Source: Rhizobium leguminosarum bv. trifolii WSM1325 | GTDB lineage: Bacteria; Pseudomonadota; Alphaproteobacteria; Rhizobiales; Rhizobiaceae | Direction: 5' to 3' | DNA: 64,000 nucleotides | Assembly: GCA_000023185.1 (NCBI GenBank) | Contig: CP001622.1 | Location: 248,001-312,000, forward strand | In this document: piece after piece, positions 7,398 through 17,400 of the stretch | How the letters are laid out: the number at the start of each line of letters is the position of its first letter | Position numbering within the stretch: the stretch's first letter is position 1 | Translations under genes and position numbers: made by a program | The notes under the pieces: model-generated | What the model saw: only the letters and a program-made list of their open reading frames with translations | Databases searched by the model: none | Told to the model about the DNA's origin: nothing

Positions 7398-9611
7398 ATG
7401 ACCTACACCAATTTCACGCTCGAAACCGACGCCGATGGCATCGCTCTCGTCACCTGGGACATGCCTGGCAAATCGATGAACGTCTTCACCGCCGAGGTGA
7501 TGGCCGAACTCGACGCCATCATCGACGCTACGACCGCCGATGCCGCCGTCAAGGGTGTCGTCTTCACTTCGGGCAAGTCCTCCTTCTCCGGCGGCGCCGA
7601 TCTGTCGATGATCAAGTCGATGTTCAGTTCTTATCAGGAGGAGAAGGCAAAGAGCCCCGAGACGGCGGTGCAGAACCTCTTCGGTCTGGTCGGCCGCATG
7701 AGTGGCCTGTTCCGCAAGCTCGAAATATCGGGCAAGCCCTGGGTGTCCGCCATCAACGGCACCTGCATGGGCGGCGCTTTCGAACTGTCGCTCGCCTGCC
7801 ACGGCCGCGTCGCCTCCAATGCCAAGAGCGTCAAGATCGCGCTGCCCGAAGTGAAGGTCGGTATCTTCCCCGGCGCCGGCGGCACGCAGCGTGTGCCGCG
7901 GCTGGCGAACGCCCAGGATGCGCTGCAGATGATGACGACCGGCCAGTCGCTGACCGGCTCCCGCGCCAAGGCGATGAACCTCGTGCACCAGGTGGTCGAG
8001 CCGGATCAGCTCATCCCCGCCGCCAAGCAGATGATCAAGGATGGCCTGAAGCCGGTCGCCCCCTGGGACGAGAAGGGCTTCAAGGCGCCCGGCGGCGGCA
8101 TCTGGACGCCGGCTTCCGCCCAGCTCTGGCCGGCAGCTCCGGCAATCCTGCGCCGGGAAACATCGGGCAATTATCCGGCGGCACTCGCCATTTTGAAATG
8201 CGTCTATGAAGGTCTGCAGGTGCCTTTCGACACCGGCCTGAAGATCGAGCAGCGTTATTTCACCGAGGTGCTGCAGACCCGCGAAGCCTTCTCGATGATC
8301 CGTTCGCTGTTCATCTCCATGCAGGAGCTCGGAAAAGGCGCCCGCCGCCCGGCGGGTCATGCGAAGACCGAGCTGAAACATGTCGGCGTCGTCGGCGCCG
8401 GCTTCATGGGCGCCTCGATCGCTTATGTCACCGCCGCCGCCGGCATTCCGGTGACGTTGATCGACCGCGACATCGAAGCGGCGACCAAGGGCAAGACCGT
8501 CTCCGAAGGCCTGGTCAAGGATTCTATCGGTAAGGGGCGTCTTACGCAAGATGAGGCAGCCGCATTGCTCTCCCGCATCACCCCCTCGGCAGATTATGCC
8601 GACCTCGCCAATGCCGATCTCGTCATCGAGGCGGTGTTCGAGGATCGCGAGGTGAAGAAAGCGGTCATCGAGGCGGTCGAAGCCGTGCTGCCGGAAGGCG
8701 CGATCTTCGCCTCCAATACCTCGACCCTGCCGATCTCAGGTCTCGCCAAGAATTCGAAACGCCCGGCCGATTTCATCGGCATCCACTTCTTCTCCCCTGT
8801 CGAGAAGATGATGCTGACCGAGGTCATCCTCGGAAGCGACACCGGCGACAAAGCGCTGGCCGTCGCTCTCGATTATGTTGCAGCCATCAGGAAGACGCCG
8901 ATCGTCGTCAACGACACCCGCGGCTTCTTCGTCAATCGCTGCGTGCTGCGTTACATGTCGGAAAGCTACGATATGCTGATCGAGGGCGTGCCGCCTGTCA
9001 TGATCGAGAACGCCGCCAAGATGGCCGGCATGCCGGTCGGTCCCTTGGCGCTGAACGACGAGGTCGCCATCGACCTCTCGCTGAAGATCCTCAAGGCGAC
9101 GGTCGCCGATCTCGGCGAAAAAGCCATCGACCCCAGGCATATGGATCTCATCTCCAGTATGGTGGAAAAGGAGGGTCGTTTCGGCCGCAAGAATTCCAAG
9201 GGCTTCTACGACTACCCGCCGAAACCGGCGAAGAAGTCCCTCTGGCCCGACCTCAAGTCCTTCTATCCGCAGAAGCAGGCAGATGAGGTTGATGTCAACG
9301 TCCTCAAACAGCGTTTCCTCGTCACCATCGCGCTGGAAGCTGCCCGCACAGTCGAGGAAGGCATCGTCACCGATCCGCGCGAGGCGGATGTCGGCTCGAT
9401 CCTGGGCTTTGGCTTCGCGCCCTATACCGGCGGGGCGCTGAGCTATATCGACGGGATGGGTGCGAAGGCTTTCGTGGAATTGGCGGAAAAGTTAGCAGGT
9501 ACTTACGGAAAACACTTCAAGCCGACGCCGCTGCTGAAGGACATGGCCGCCAAGGGCGAGACGTTTTACGGTCGGTTCGACCCCTATGCGAAGGTGGGGA
9601 AGGCGGCTTAG
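7398..9611 (+). CDS. fadB: FadB-like fusion: enoyl-CoA hydratase / 3-hydroxyacyl-CoA dehydrogenase
   Basis: A 737-residue bifunctional beta-oxidation enzyme. The N-terminal crotonase domain (about 1-190) contains GGADLSMIK and an oxyanion-hole region NGTCMGGAFELSLACH; GIFPGAGGTQRVPR follows. The dehydrogenase domain starts near residue 327 with the NAD motif GVVGAGFMGASIAYV and contains GIHFFSPVEKMML. It hydrates enoyl-CoA and oxidises the 3-hydroxyacyl-CoA to the thiolase substrate. GGGGAGGAAACCCA precedes the ATG. Last gene of the operon. Confidence 0.93.
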   Translation: MTYTNFTLETDADGIALVTWDMPGKSMNVFTAEVMAELDAIIDATTADAAVKGVVFTSGKSSFSGGADLSMIKSMFSSYQEEKAKSPETAVQNLFGLVGRMSGLFRKLEISGKPWVSAINGTCMGGAFELSLACHGRVASNAKSVKIALPEVKVGIFPGAGGTQRVPRLANAQDALQMMTTGQSLTGSRAKAMNLVHQVVEPDQLIPAAKQMIKDGLKPVAPWDEKGFKAPGGGIWTPASAQLWPAAPAILRRETSGNYPAALAILKCVYEGLQVPFDTGLKIEQRYFTEVLQTREAFSMIRSLFISMQELGKGARRPAGHAKTELKHVGVVGAGFMGASIAYVTAAAGIPVTLIDRDIEAATKGKTVSEGLVKDSIGKGRLTQDEAAALLSRITPSADYADLANADLVIEAVFEDREVKKAVIEAVEAVLPEGAIFASNTSTLPISGLAKNSKRPADFIGIHFFSPVEKMMLTEVILGSDTGDKALAVALDYVAAIRKTPIVVNDTRGFFVNRCVLRYMSESYDMLIEGVPPVMIENAAKMAGMPVGPLALNDEVAIDLSLKILKATVADLGEKAIDPRHMDLISSMVEKEGRFGRKNSKGFYDYPPKPAKKSLWPDLKSFYPQKQADEVDVNVLKQRFLVTIALEAARTVEEGIVTDPREADVGSILGFGFAPYTGGALSYIDGMGAKAFVELAEKLAGTYGKHFKPTPLLKDMAAKGETFYGRFDPYAKVGKAA

Positions 9612-9727
9612 GCCGTCTTTGAGTCGTGCAGCTCTTGTCGGGTTTCAAACGTTGAATGGGGCAGGTGGCGATGGCAATCTGAACCGTAAGCAACCCGCGC
9701 CTCGCTGTCACCCGGATCGGACCGCCC

Positions 9728-10291
9728 ATGCAACCGTCAACCGACATCCTCGCCTTCGCCGATCCGATGGAGTGGGAATCCTGGCTCTGCCTGCATCACG
9801 CGGCATCGACCGGCGCCTGGCTGAAGATCGGTAAGAAAAATCCGAAACGAACTCTCATCACCATCGACGAGGCGCTGGATGTGGCGCTCTGTTACGGCTG
9901 GATTGACAGCCAGCGCAAGGGGTTTGACGCGCATTCCTACCTGCAGCGTTATTCGCCCCGCCGCGCCAAAAGTTCGTGGTCGAAGCTCAATGTCGATCGG
10001 GTCGCAGCACTCGCAGAAACCGGGCGCATGCGGCCCGCGGGCCTTGCCGAAGTCGCTGCCGCCAAAGCCGACGGACGCTGGGCTGTCGCCTACGCTCCGC
10101 AGCGCGATGCCGGCCTGCCGGACGATCTGGCGGCGGCGCTCGCTGAGAACGCTGCCGCCGATGCTGCCTTTGCGCGGCTCGACAAGACCGGCCAATATGC
10201 AATCGTCCTGCCGCTCCTGAAGGCTACCACCCCGGAAGTCCGGGTTGCCCGCCTCGGCAAGGCGATCACCAGGTTGGCGCAGGCCGAATAG
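9728..10291 (+). CDS. YdeI/OmpD-associated family protein
   Basis: A 187-residue soluble protein resembling the YdeI/OmpD-associated (bacteriocin-protection-like) family: it has ALCYGWIDSQRKGFD near residue 55, YLQRYSPRRAKSSWSKLN near 73 and the usual Ala-rich C-terminal helical part ending in KAITRLAQAE. The family has no firmly established biochemical role. It is monocistronic by spacing, with 116 bases to the preceding gene and the cold-shock leader behind. Confidence 0.75.
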   Translation: MQPSTDILAFADPMEWESWLCLHHAASTGAWLKIGKKNPKRTLITIDEALDVALCYGWIDSQRKGFDAHSYLQRYSPRRAKSSWSKLNVDRVAALAETGRMRPAGLAEVAAAKADGRWAVAYAPQRDAGLPDDLAAALAENAAADAAFARLDKTGQYAIVLPLLKATTPEVRVARLGKAITRLAQAE

Positions 10292-10572
10292 GCGGTATTT
10301 CAGCTTCTGCAAAAAAATCTCGCCCTCGGTTTTCCGCGCCGCGCGGCAGGCAAAGACCTGTCCGCGGTGTCTGAAACGTCACCGATTTCCCTGGCTGCGG
10401 CCTTGTCACGGACACAATTTCCGATTACATATCCGCGCATCGATCTTGCTAGATGAACTTTGAAACGGCCTCGTGTCGTTCCTGGCGAACTTCCTCCAAA
10501 ATCGGTTTTCATCGCCGTTCGGCATTTATCCGGGCTGCATTCTTCTATGAACGATTCGAAAAGGATATCGTC

Positions 10573-10782
10573 ATGAGCACAGGTACCGTAAAGTGGTTCA
10601 ACGCAACCAAGGGCTTCGGCTTCATTCAGCCGGATGACGGCGCAGCCGACGTTTTCGTCCACATCTCTGCCGTTGAACGCGCTGGCATGCGCGATCTCAA
10701 GGATGGCCAGAAGCTGTCTTACGAGCTCGTCCGCGACAACAAGTCCGGCAAGATGTCGGCAGACCGCCTCCAGGCGGCCTGA
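10573..10782 (+). CDS. cspA: Cold-shock domain protein (CspA family)
   Basis: A 69-residue single cold-shock domain that binds single-stranded RNA or DNA. RNP-1 is KGFGFIQPD and RNP-2 is DVFVHISAV, both intact, and the protein starts [10 protein letters not shown] as most Csp proteins do. The ATG at 10573 is preceded by AAAGGATATCGTC. About 280 bases separate it from the upstream gene, room for the long regulatory leader usual for csp genes. A terminator lies downstream. Confidence 0.93.
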   Translation: MSTGTVKWFNATKGFGFIQPDDGAADVFVHISAVERAGMRDLKDGQKLSYELVRDNKSGKMSADRLQAA

Positions 10783-10882
10783 GCCTTCAAGGCTCTAAAT
10801 ATCATCTCCGGATCGTGACCACGGATGTACTGGCGCGGTTCGTTGAGATAGCAGGGAAGGTCGGGTTCACCCGGCCTTTTTT
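10781..10882 (+). terminator. Hairpin pair downstream of csp gene
   Basis: A first small hairpin, GAGCCTT C AAGGCTC at 10781-10795, overlaps the csp stop codon. A second at 10857-10882 (AAGGTCGGG, loop TTCA, CCCGGCCTT, then T-run) has the stem plus U-tract expected of an intrinsic terminator. Confidence 0.7.
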
Positions 10883-10932
10883 CGTTTCCGGCCGGTTGAT
10901 GTTGTGCCCTTTCCCAAGAATTGCGTCCGCGA

Positions 10933-10970
10933 CACCCCCCTCTGCCCTGCCGGGCATCTCCCCTTAGCCG
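10933..10970. repeat. Fragment of a rhizobial intergenic repeat
   Basis: The C-rich stretch with CTCTGCCCTGCCGGGCATCT resembles one arm of a palindrome seen very often between rhizobial genes. Only part is present here, just beyond the 3' end of the MarR gene. Identified from memory of the pattern, not a search. Confidence 0.4.
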
Positions 10971-10972
10971 CC

Positions 10973-11407
10973 TTACGCCTCGCCACCTTCCAGCATCTCC
11001 ATAACCCGCGCCATCACCACCCGTGCCGCATCGAGTTCCGCTGACGTGAAAGCAGCGCCCAGCCCGTCGGCCCATCCGGCTTGCGCGATCTCGATGACGC
11101 CGAGCCGCGCCGCCCCTTCTTCCGTCAATCGTACCAGCTTGGCGCGCTGGTGCTGCGGGTTGTCGGCATAGGCGATCAGCCCTTCATTCTCCAGCACATC
11201 GGCAAGCCGCTGCACGCCCTGGCGGGCGACGCCGAGCGCACGGGCGATCTGCGCCACCGACATGCCGCCGCGTCGTGCCGCCGCCAGCACTTGCCAGCGC
11301 GCGCTGGTTTGTCCTGCCGGCTTTGCCAACTGGTCGCCCGCCGCCGTCAGATGGCCGGCGAGGCGAAGGGCGGTGATCGCAAAAGCGGAAAAGGCATCCC
11401 CCTCCAT
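10973..11407 (-). CDS. MarR-family transcriptional regulator
   Basis: A 144-residue MarR-type winged-helix protein. The DNA-recognition part is GGMSVAQIARALGVARQGVQ followed by the wing ENEGLIAYADNPQHQRAKLV. The ATG at 11407 is chosen because CGGAGCGG precedes it and because the in-frame ATG 57 bases upstream would put a perfect operator palindrome inside the coding region. It is divergent from the GFA-family gene, and two near-identical palindromes sit between them, the normal arrangement for an autoregulated MarR repressor controlling its neighbour. The ligand is unknown. Confidence 0.85.
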   Translation of the reverse strand: MEGDAFSAFAITALRLAGHLTAAGDQLAKPAGQTSARWQVLAAARRGGMSVAQIARALGVARQGVQRLADVLENEGLIAYADNPQHQRAKLVRLTEEGAARLGVIEIAQAGWADGLGAAFTSAELDAARVVMARVMEMLEGGEA

Positions 11408-11431
11408 CGTCCGCTCCGGTCGATTTTGTTT

Positions 11432-11445
11432 GACAACATGTTGTC
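11432..11445. promoter_or_regulatory. MarR operator site 1
   Basis: GACAACATGTTGTC is a perfect 14-bp palindrome in the marR-GFA gap, 25 bases upstream of the marR start. The centre is 36 bases from that of site 2. Confidence 0.75.
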
Positions 11446-11467
11446 GATTTTGTATCTGATTCATAAT

Positions 11468-11481
11468 GACAACACATTGTC
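11468..11481. promoter_or_regulatory. MarR operator site 2
   Basis: GACAACACATTGTC shares the outer half-sites GACAA/TTGTC and differs from site 1 only at the centre. It lies 42 bases upstream of the GFA-family start, so the two sites could control both divergent promoters. Confidence 0.7.
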
Positions 11482-11522
11482 ATATTTGGAGACTGAAGGC
11501 AACGCCGAAGCAGGAGAGCGCC

Positions 11523-11927
11523 ATGAAGAAAACCTACAGAGGAAGCTGCCATTGCGGCAAAGTGCACTACCAGGTGGACATGGACCTCGAGGAGGGCACC
11601 GGCCGCTGCAATTGTTCGATCTGCGCCAAGCGGCGCTATTGGGGCGCCAACGTCAAGCCGGAGGATTTCCGGCTGATGTGCGACCAGGCGGAAACGTCCG
11701 ACTATCAGTTCAACACCATGAGCGGTCATCACCGCTTCTGCCGCACCTGCGGTGTGCCGGCCTATGGCGACGGTTATGTCGAACAAATCGGCGGCGCCTA
11801 TGTCTCGATCAACATCGCCTGCCTTGACGATATCACCCCTGAGGAACTGGCAGCACTGCCTGTCCGTTATGCCGATGGCAGGCACGATGCCTGGTGGAAC
11901 GAACCGGCGGTGACGAGTTATCTCTGA
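11523..11927 (+). CDS. GFA (glutathione-dependent formaldehyde-activating-like) family protein
   Basis: A 134-residue zinc-binding protein of the GFA/DUF636 fold. Cysteine clusters are SCHCG near residue 8, CNCSICAKR near 33 and FCRTCG near 77. Gfa of Paracoccus was reported to speed the glutathione-formaldehyde reaction, but most paralogs have no proven activity. The ATG at 11523 follows GCAGGAGAGCGCC. Control by the divergent MarR gene is likely from the twin operators. Confidence 0.85.
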   Translation: MKKTYRGSCHCGKVHYQVDMDLEEGTGRCNCSICAKRRYWGANVKPEDFRLMCDQAETSDYQFNTMSGHHRFCRTCGVPAYGDGYVEQIGGAYVSINIACLDDITPEELAALPVRYADGRHDAWWNEPAVTSYL

Positions 11928-12020
11928 CGCAATTCCAAAAGTGCGCAGTGGTTCTATCGCTGATGTCGGATCGTCGTCCTCCCCTTCGTCCTCTGTCCAT
12001 AACGGAGAAGGAGAACGACC

Positions 12021-12464
12021 GTGAAAGACGAAGCGAATGCCAGGATCGAGGAAGAGGCGATCATCGCCATGCTGATGATGCGCGCCAAGGCGCTGGGTGA
12101 GAAGAACGCCAGCGACGCGCTTTCCTATGAGGCCGAGGATTCCGTCGAATTTTCGCTGGCGCCGCCGCTCGTCTACCACGGCCAGGACGAAGCGGGTCTG
12201 CAGGCCTGGTTCGATACCTGGGAAGGCCCGATCGGCGGCGAGGTGCGCGATGCCAGACTGACCGTTGGCGAGGATGTCGCTTTCTGGAGCGGCCTCACGC
12301 GCATGAGCGGGACCAAGACCGACGGCACCGCCGTCGATCTCTGGTTCCGCCAGACCCTCGGTCTCGTCAAGCAGGATGGCCGCTGGCTGGTTGCCCACCA
12401 GCACGCCTCGGTGCCCTTCGCCATGGACGGCAGCGGCCGGGCACTGCTCGATCTCAAGCCGTGA
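12021..12464 (+). CDS. SnoaL-like / nuclear-transport-factor-2 fold protein
   Basis: A 147-residue protein with the layout of the SnoaL/DUF4440 NTF2-like fold: an N-terminal helix (EEEAIIAMLMMRAKALGEKN), a strand pair ending in a conserved Trp-rich part (GLQAWFDTWEG), and a C-terminal DGRWLVAHQHASVP typical of the family. It starts with GTG behind GGAGAAGGAGAACGACC. No substrate can be deduced. It may be co-transcribed with the GFA gene 93 bases upstream. Confidence 0.7.
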   Translation: MKDEANARIEEEAIIAMLMMRAKALGEKNASDALSYEAEDSVEFSLAPPLVYHGQDEAGLQAWFDTWEGPIGGEVRDARLTVGEDVAFWSGLTRMSGTKTDGTAVDLWFRQTLGLVKQDGRWLVAHQHASVPFAMDGSGRALLDLKP

Positions 12465-12473
12465 ACTGCTTTC

Positions 12474-13676
12474 TCAGGCCGCGCTCTCCGCCACCCTGCG
12501 CCGGTCGGCGCGAATGCTCACCATTCCGACGCCCATCAAAAGCAGGATCGCCGTCGCATAGATATCCGTCGTCAATGCGTAGCCGGCCGATTTCGCGAGG
12601 AACCCGGCTAGGATCGCCGGCAGGCTGAAGGCGAGGTAGCTCTGGACGTAGAAGGCCGATAGCAGCCCGGCCCGCTCGTCCGGTTTAGCAAGCGGCATGA
12701 TGGTGCCGATCGAACCGAGGAAATTGGTGCCGAAACCGACGCCGGTGAAAATCGTGCCGACGAGCAGCAGCGGCACATTGGCAAGATGCACGCCGGCAAC
12801 GACGGTCAGGATGCCGAGCGTCTTGGCCGACACGCCAAAAACCAGATTGGCCGATGCCGTCTTGCTGCGCCTGAGATAGACGGCGATTGCTCCGCTCACC
12901 ATCAGCGCGGTGACGACGGCCCCGCCCGTCAGCGGCGCCCGGCTGCCGGTCGTGCTGGCGACCAAGGACGGGACCAGCGAGAGATAGAAGCCGGCAAGCG
13001 TCCAATTGGCAATGTTGATCGGCGTCACCAGTGAGAGCGGCCGCTTCACCTGCTGGGGAATGGTGACCCGCGGTATCAGCGAGCCGAGAGCCCCCGGCCG
13101 CGTGCCGCCGGTCTCGCCTGTCAGCCAGATGGCAGCCGCCTGCAGCGTGAAGGCGACGAGCAGCAGCGCATAGACCAGATGCATCGGGAAGGGCCCGTAT
13201 TGGATCAGGGCGCTGGTGCCCACTGCCCCCACTGCCATGCCGCAAAGCGGCGCGATCGAATTGACGATCTGTCCCTTTGCCCGGTCGACATCGACGAGCG
13301 CCGCTCCGATCGAGGCGCCGGCGATCCCCGTTGCCAGCCCCTGCACGATCCGCGCCGCGATCAGCCAGGCGGGACCGCTCGCGACGACGAAGAGGCCCAT
13401 CGCGGCGATTTCGAGCACGAGGGCGAAAAAGATCACCGGCTTGCGGCCGAGATGATCCGAGATCGAACCGGCGATCAGCAGCGCCGCCAGCAGCGCGAAG
13501 GCGTAGACCGCGAAGATCACCGTGATCAGCACCGGCGAGACGGAAAAACTTTCCTGATAGATCCGGTAGAGCGGCGTCGGCGCCGCGGAGGCGCCGAAGA
13601 AGGTGGCGAGCGTCAGCGCATGAAAGCCGATCGAGGGACGCGGCGAATTCTCGGTGGATTTGGCTGCGGCGAACAT
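12474..13676 (-). CDS. MFS transporter
   Basis: A 400-residue major facilitator protein with about 12 hydrophobic segments and the cytoplasmic loop 2-3 signature SISDHLGRKPVIFF near residue 70. It is divergent from a TetR regulator 137 bases away, the usual arrangement for drug or metabolite efflux under local repression. The ATG is preceded by AAGGGGCTTATAT. The substrate is unknown; an efflux role is inferred from the pairing. Confidence 0.85.
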   Translation of the reverse strand: MFAAAKSTENSPRPSIGFHALTLATFFGASAAPTPLYRIYQESFSVSPVLITVIFAVYAFALLAALLIAGSISDHLGRKPVIFFALVLEIAAMGLFVVASGPAWLIAARIVQGLATGIAGASIGAALVDVDRAKGQIVNSIAPLCGMAVGAVGTSALIQYGPFPMHLVYALLLVAFTLQAAAIWLTGETGGTRPGALGSLIPRVTIPQQVKRPLSLVTPINIANWTLAGFYLSLVPSLVASTTGSRAPLTGGAVVTALMVSGAIAVYLRRSKTASANLVFGVSAKTLGILTVVAGVHLANVPLLLVGTIFTGVGFGTNFLGSIGTIMPLAKPDERAGLLSAFYVQSYLAFSLPAILAGFLAKSAGYALTTDIYATAILLLMGVGMVSIRADRRRVAESAA

Positions 13677-13813
13677 ATATAAGCCCCTTAAAGCTAAACT
13701 GTTGCGTTAGCCTAAGTAGAGCGGGGACTTCGTAAAAGCAATTTATTTGCGTTAATAGTTCTATCAAAGATTTTGAACCAACGGTGTCAAAGGGCGAAGG
13801 TCGGGTTGCACGC

Positions 13814-14371
13814 ATGACAGTAAAAGAGAACCTCCGTCCGGGCGGCAGAAGCGCCCGGGTTCAGGCATCGGTGCACAAAGCGGTCCGTGAGCTGATGGCC
13901 GAGATGAGCCGCGCCGAGGTGACGATCCCGCTGATTGCCGGCAAGGCGGGGGTAACGCCGTCGACCATCTATCGCCGCTGGGGCGACCTGCAGGAGCTTC
14001 TCGCCGATGTCGCCGTCGATCGGCTGCGGCCGGATATGCAGCCGATCGATGCCGGCAGCGGCAAGGCCGATCTCGAAACCTGGGCCGAGCAATATGCCGA
14101 GGAAATGTCCTCCGGCCCCGGCCGCGAAATGATCCGCGACGTGCTGGCGGCGCAGGCGGGCGCGAATGCCTGTAAATGCGCTGAATTTACCCGCCAACAG
14201 GTCGACGTCATCGCCGAGAGGGCCAAGGCTCGCGGCGAGGCCTTTCCGGATGTCGACCGCGTCATGGACCAGGTCGTGGCGCCGATCATGTACCGCATCC
14301 TGTTCGGCGATGTGCCGGCGACAGCGCGTGTGCGCGATCTGGTTGCGCGTGTCATGAGCGCGACGGACTAA
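13814..14371 (+). CDS. TetR-family transcriptional regulator
   Basis: A 185-residue TetR protein: HTH in TIPLIAGKAGVTPSTIYRRW (about residues 37-56), followed by an all-helical ligand domain of the larger-pocket C-terminal type. ATG at 13814 was preferred; an in-frame GTG at 13784 is possible but has no clear ribosome binding site. It most likely represses the divergent MFS gene. An imperfect inverted repeat CTAA-N9-TTAG around 13696 in the gap could be part of its operator (weak). Confidence 0.85.
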   Translation: MTVKENLRPGGRSARVQASVHKAVRELMAEMSRAEVTIPLIAGKAGVTPSTIYRRWGDLQELLADVAVDRLRPDMQPIDAGSGKADLETWAEQYAEEMSSGPGREMIRDVLAAQAGANACKCAEFTRQQVDVIAERAKARGEAFPDVDRVMDQVVAPIMYRILFGDVPATARVRDLVARVMSATD

Positions 14372-14472
14372 GAGCAATTCCAGCAAAAGTGTGTAGCGGT
14401 TTTGCGTCCGGAATTGCGTGAAAACAAAGAGATAGAGCATCTCCGTGATTCGGAGAAAAACGGAAATGCTCT
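14371..14472. repeat. 102-nt dispersed rhizobial palindromic repeat, copy A
   Basis: This unit starts AGAGCAATTCC and ends GGAAATGCTCT. It is matched, inverted and with the same 102-nt length, by 41995-42096. Internal inverted repeats are visible (TCTCCG/CGGAGA; GCAATTCC/GGAATTGC). It abuts the TetR stop codon and lies between that gene and the convergent kinase, where it could act as a bidirectional terminator. Confidence 0.8.
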
Positions 14473-14482
14473 GAGTTTTCTG

Positions 14483-17400
14483 TTACTCCGCGGCGGCGCG
14501 CTTGAGGCCGGAAATCTGGGTGATATAGGCGCGTAGCGCCGCCGGCCGCACCGGCTTGTGCTGGACGGCGATACCATCTCGCTCGGCCTCGCTGCGCACC
14601 TCCGGCGTGCGGTCGGCCGTGATCAGCAAAGCGGGGATATCGGCGCCGAACTGCCGGCGCAGATGCAGGATGGCGGCAATGCCGGTGCCGTCGCCGAGAT
14701 GATAATCGGCGATGACGATATCAGGTGGTCCCTCCTGGCCGTCGAGGGCGATGACGTCGGCGAGGCAATCCAGCGCCTCCACCTCGCAGCCCCAGCCGCT
14801 GATCAAGAGCCGCATGCCTTCGAGGATCTTCGGCTCGTTGTCGATGCAGAGGATCTTCAACCCGCTCAGCGGCTGGCCGGGACGGTCGGCAGGCGTGATT
14901 GCCGCCGTGGCCGCGGCCGGGCGCGAGACGTCGAGCGGCATGGCGATACGGAATTCCGTGCCCTTGCCATGCGTCGACTGCAGCTCGACCGGATGGTTGA
15001 GCACGCGGGCGATACGGTCAACGATCGACAGGCCGAGCCCGAGGCCGGAGGCGGTTTTCGCGCCTTCGTCCAGCCGCGCGAATTCCTTGAACACGGTGCG
15101 GAATTTCGACGGCGGAATGCCGATGCCGGAATCGATGACCTGGATGATCACCTGGTTGCCGCGCCGTCGCGCGCCCACCAGCACCTTGCCTGAAATCGTG
15201 TATTTGATGGCGTTGGAGACAAGGTTCTGCACCAGCCGGCGCAGCAGGTTGGGGTCGGAGCGGACCCGCAATGAGGTCGGCATGATCACCAGCTTCAGCT
15301 GTTTTTCACGGGCGATCGGCGCGAAATCGGTCTGGATACGCTCCAGCAGGTCGGAGAGCGCGACGGAGGCGAGCCGCGGCCGCATGGCGCCGGTATCGAG
15401 CCTGGATATATCGAGCACCGCCCCGAGAATGGTCTCGACCGATTCCAGCGCGGAATCGATGTTGCGCACGATCAGGCTGTTCTCGGATTGCGCCATGCGC
15501 TCGACCAATGCCGAGGAATAGAGCCTGGCGGCATTGAGCGGCTGCAGGATATCGTGGCCGGCGGCGGCGAAAAAGCGTGTCTTGCCGATATTCGCCTCAT
15601 CGGCGGCGGCGCGCGCCTCGCCGAGTTCGCGGTTGACCCGGGTAAGCTCGGCCGTGCGTTCGGCGACGCGCTGCTCCAGCGTTTCATTCGCCTGTTTCAG
15701 TGCCTGGTCGGCGCTGACGCGCTGGGTGATGTCGGTGAAGGTGGCAACGATGCCCTTGTCGGGCATGGCGTTGGAGCGCACCTCGATGATCCGCTCGCCG
15801 CCGCCGAGCACCAGCGAAAAGGGCTTGTCGAGCGTCAGGAAATGCCGCACCGTCTGGCTGAGATCGCCGGGCGCGATATCGCCGCGCTGGATAAGCGTGG
15901 TGACGATATCAGACAAGGGAAAACCGACCTGGCCGGCACTTTCCGGAAGATCCAGCAATTGCCGGAAACGCCGGTTCCAGATCGTCAGCCGATTGGAACT
16001 GTCGAAGACCGCAATGCCCTGGTCCATCTGCGAAAGCGCCGTCTGCAGCATGTCCTGGTTATATTGCAGCGCCTCGCTCGCCTGGTCGAGCAGCCAGGCG
16101 GTATCGGAAGAGGCATCCTCGATCTTCTGCAGGATCAATGACAGCACCAGCCTGGCCGAGGACGAGCCGATGGCGCTGCCGAGCAGCTGTTCGCTAAAAT
16201 GGATGAGCGCCATGTCGGCCGGCTGCTCGTCTTCCAGCTTGCGGCCGGAGCTTTGTTCGTAGGTCGTCAACGAGCGCTGCATGCGCTCTTCGCCGAGATA
16301 GCGCGAGATCGCCGCCTTGAGATCGCCGACGCTAATGCGGGTCTTCCAGCCGCGCGTGGCAAATTGCGAGCGCGAATGCCGTTTGACGAAGATACCGGCC
16401 TGGATGCGCTCCAGCGGCTTGGCGTTGCGGGTGAGCGACCCGACGACGAAGAAAGCGGTGTTGACGAGCAGGCTCATTGCCGTCGCATTGACCAGCGGAT
16501 CGGCGTCGGGCGCGGTGAACAACGTCGTCCCGGGAAAGATGAAGCCGAGCACGGCGCTCGCCACATAGGAATAGTCGGGGCCGCCGAGCGAGGGCAGGAA
16601 CAGCAGGTAGATCCAGATGATGAAGCCGGAGGAAAGCCCGAGGATTGCGCCGCGCGCGTTCGCCCGCCGCCAGATCAGCCCGCCGAACAGTGCTGGGGCG
16701 ATTTGCGCGATCGCGGCAAAGGAAAGAAGGCCGATCGAGGCAAGGCCTGCCGTGCTGTCGGTCGAACGGTAATAGGCATAGCCGAACAGCAGCACGGCGA
16801 AAATGGCGCTGCGGCGGATGTTGAGCAACGTCTTGGCGAAATTGTCGCGCAGGCTGGCGCGGCCGGCGAGTTTGCGCCTGAGGAAGATCGGCATGATGAT
16901 GTCGTTTGACACCATGATCGACAGTGCGACGGAATCGACGATGACCATCGCCGTCGCGGCGGAGAACCCGCCGATGAAGATGATCAGCGAAATGACGGGC
17001 ATCTGGCCGGCAAGCGGCAGCGACAGCATGTAGAAATCGGCATTGCCGCTGCCGCCGAAGGTCAGCAGCCCGCCGATCGCCACCGGCAGCACGAAGAGAT
17101 TGATGGCGATGAGATAGCTGGGAAACAGGATGCCTGCGAGTTTCAGCTGTTTCGGGGTTCGGTTTTCGACAACCGTCACGTGGAATTGCCGCGGCAGCAG
17201 GATGATCGCAAAGGCCGACAAGATGATCAGGGTGATCCAGCGGCTGATCGGCGTATGGTAGTTGAGCGCCGACATGACCAGCTCATTGTCGACGGTCCTG
17301 CGCCAGAGATCGGTCGGACCGTCGAACAGAAACCAGATGACGCAGACGCCGGCCGTCAGGAAAGCGACGAGCTTGACGACGGATTCCATCGAGACGGCGA

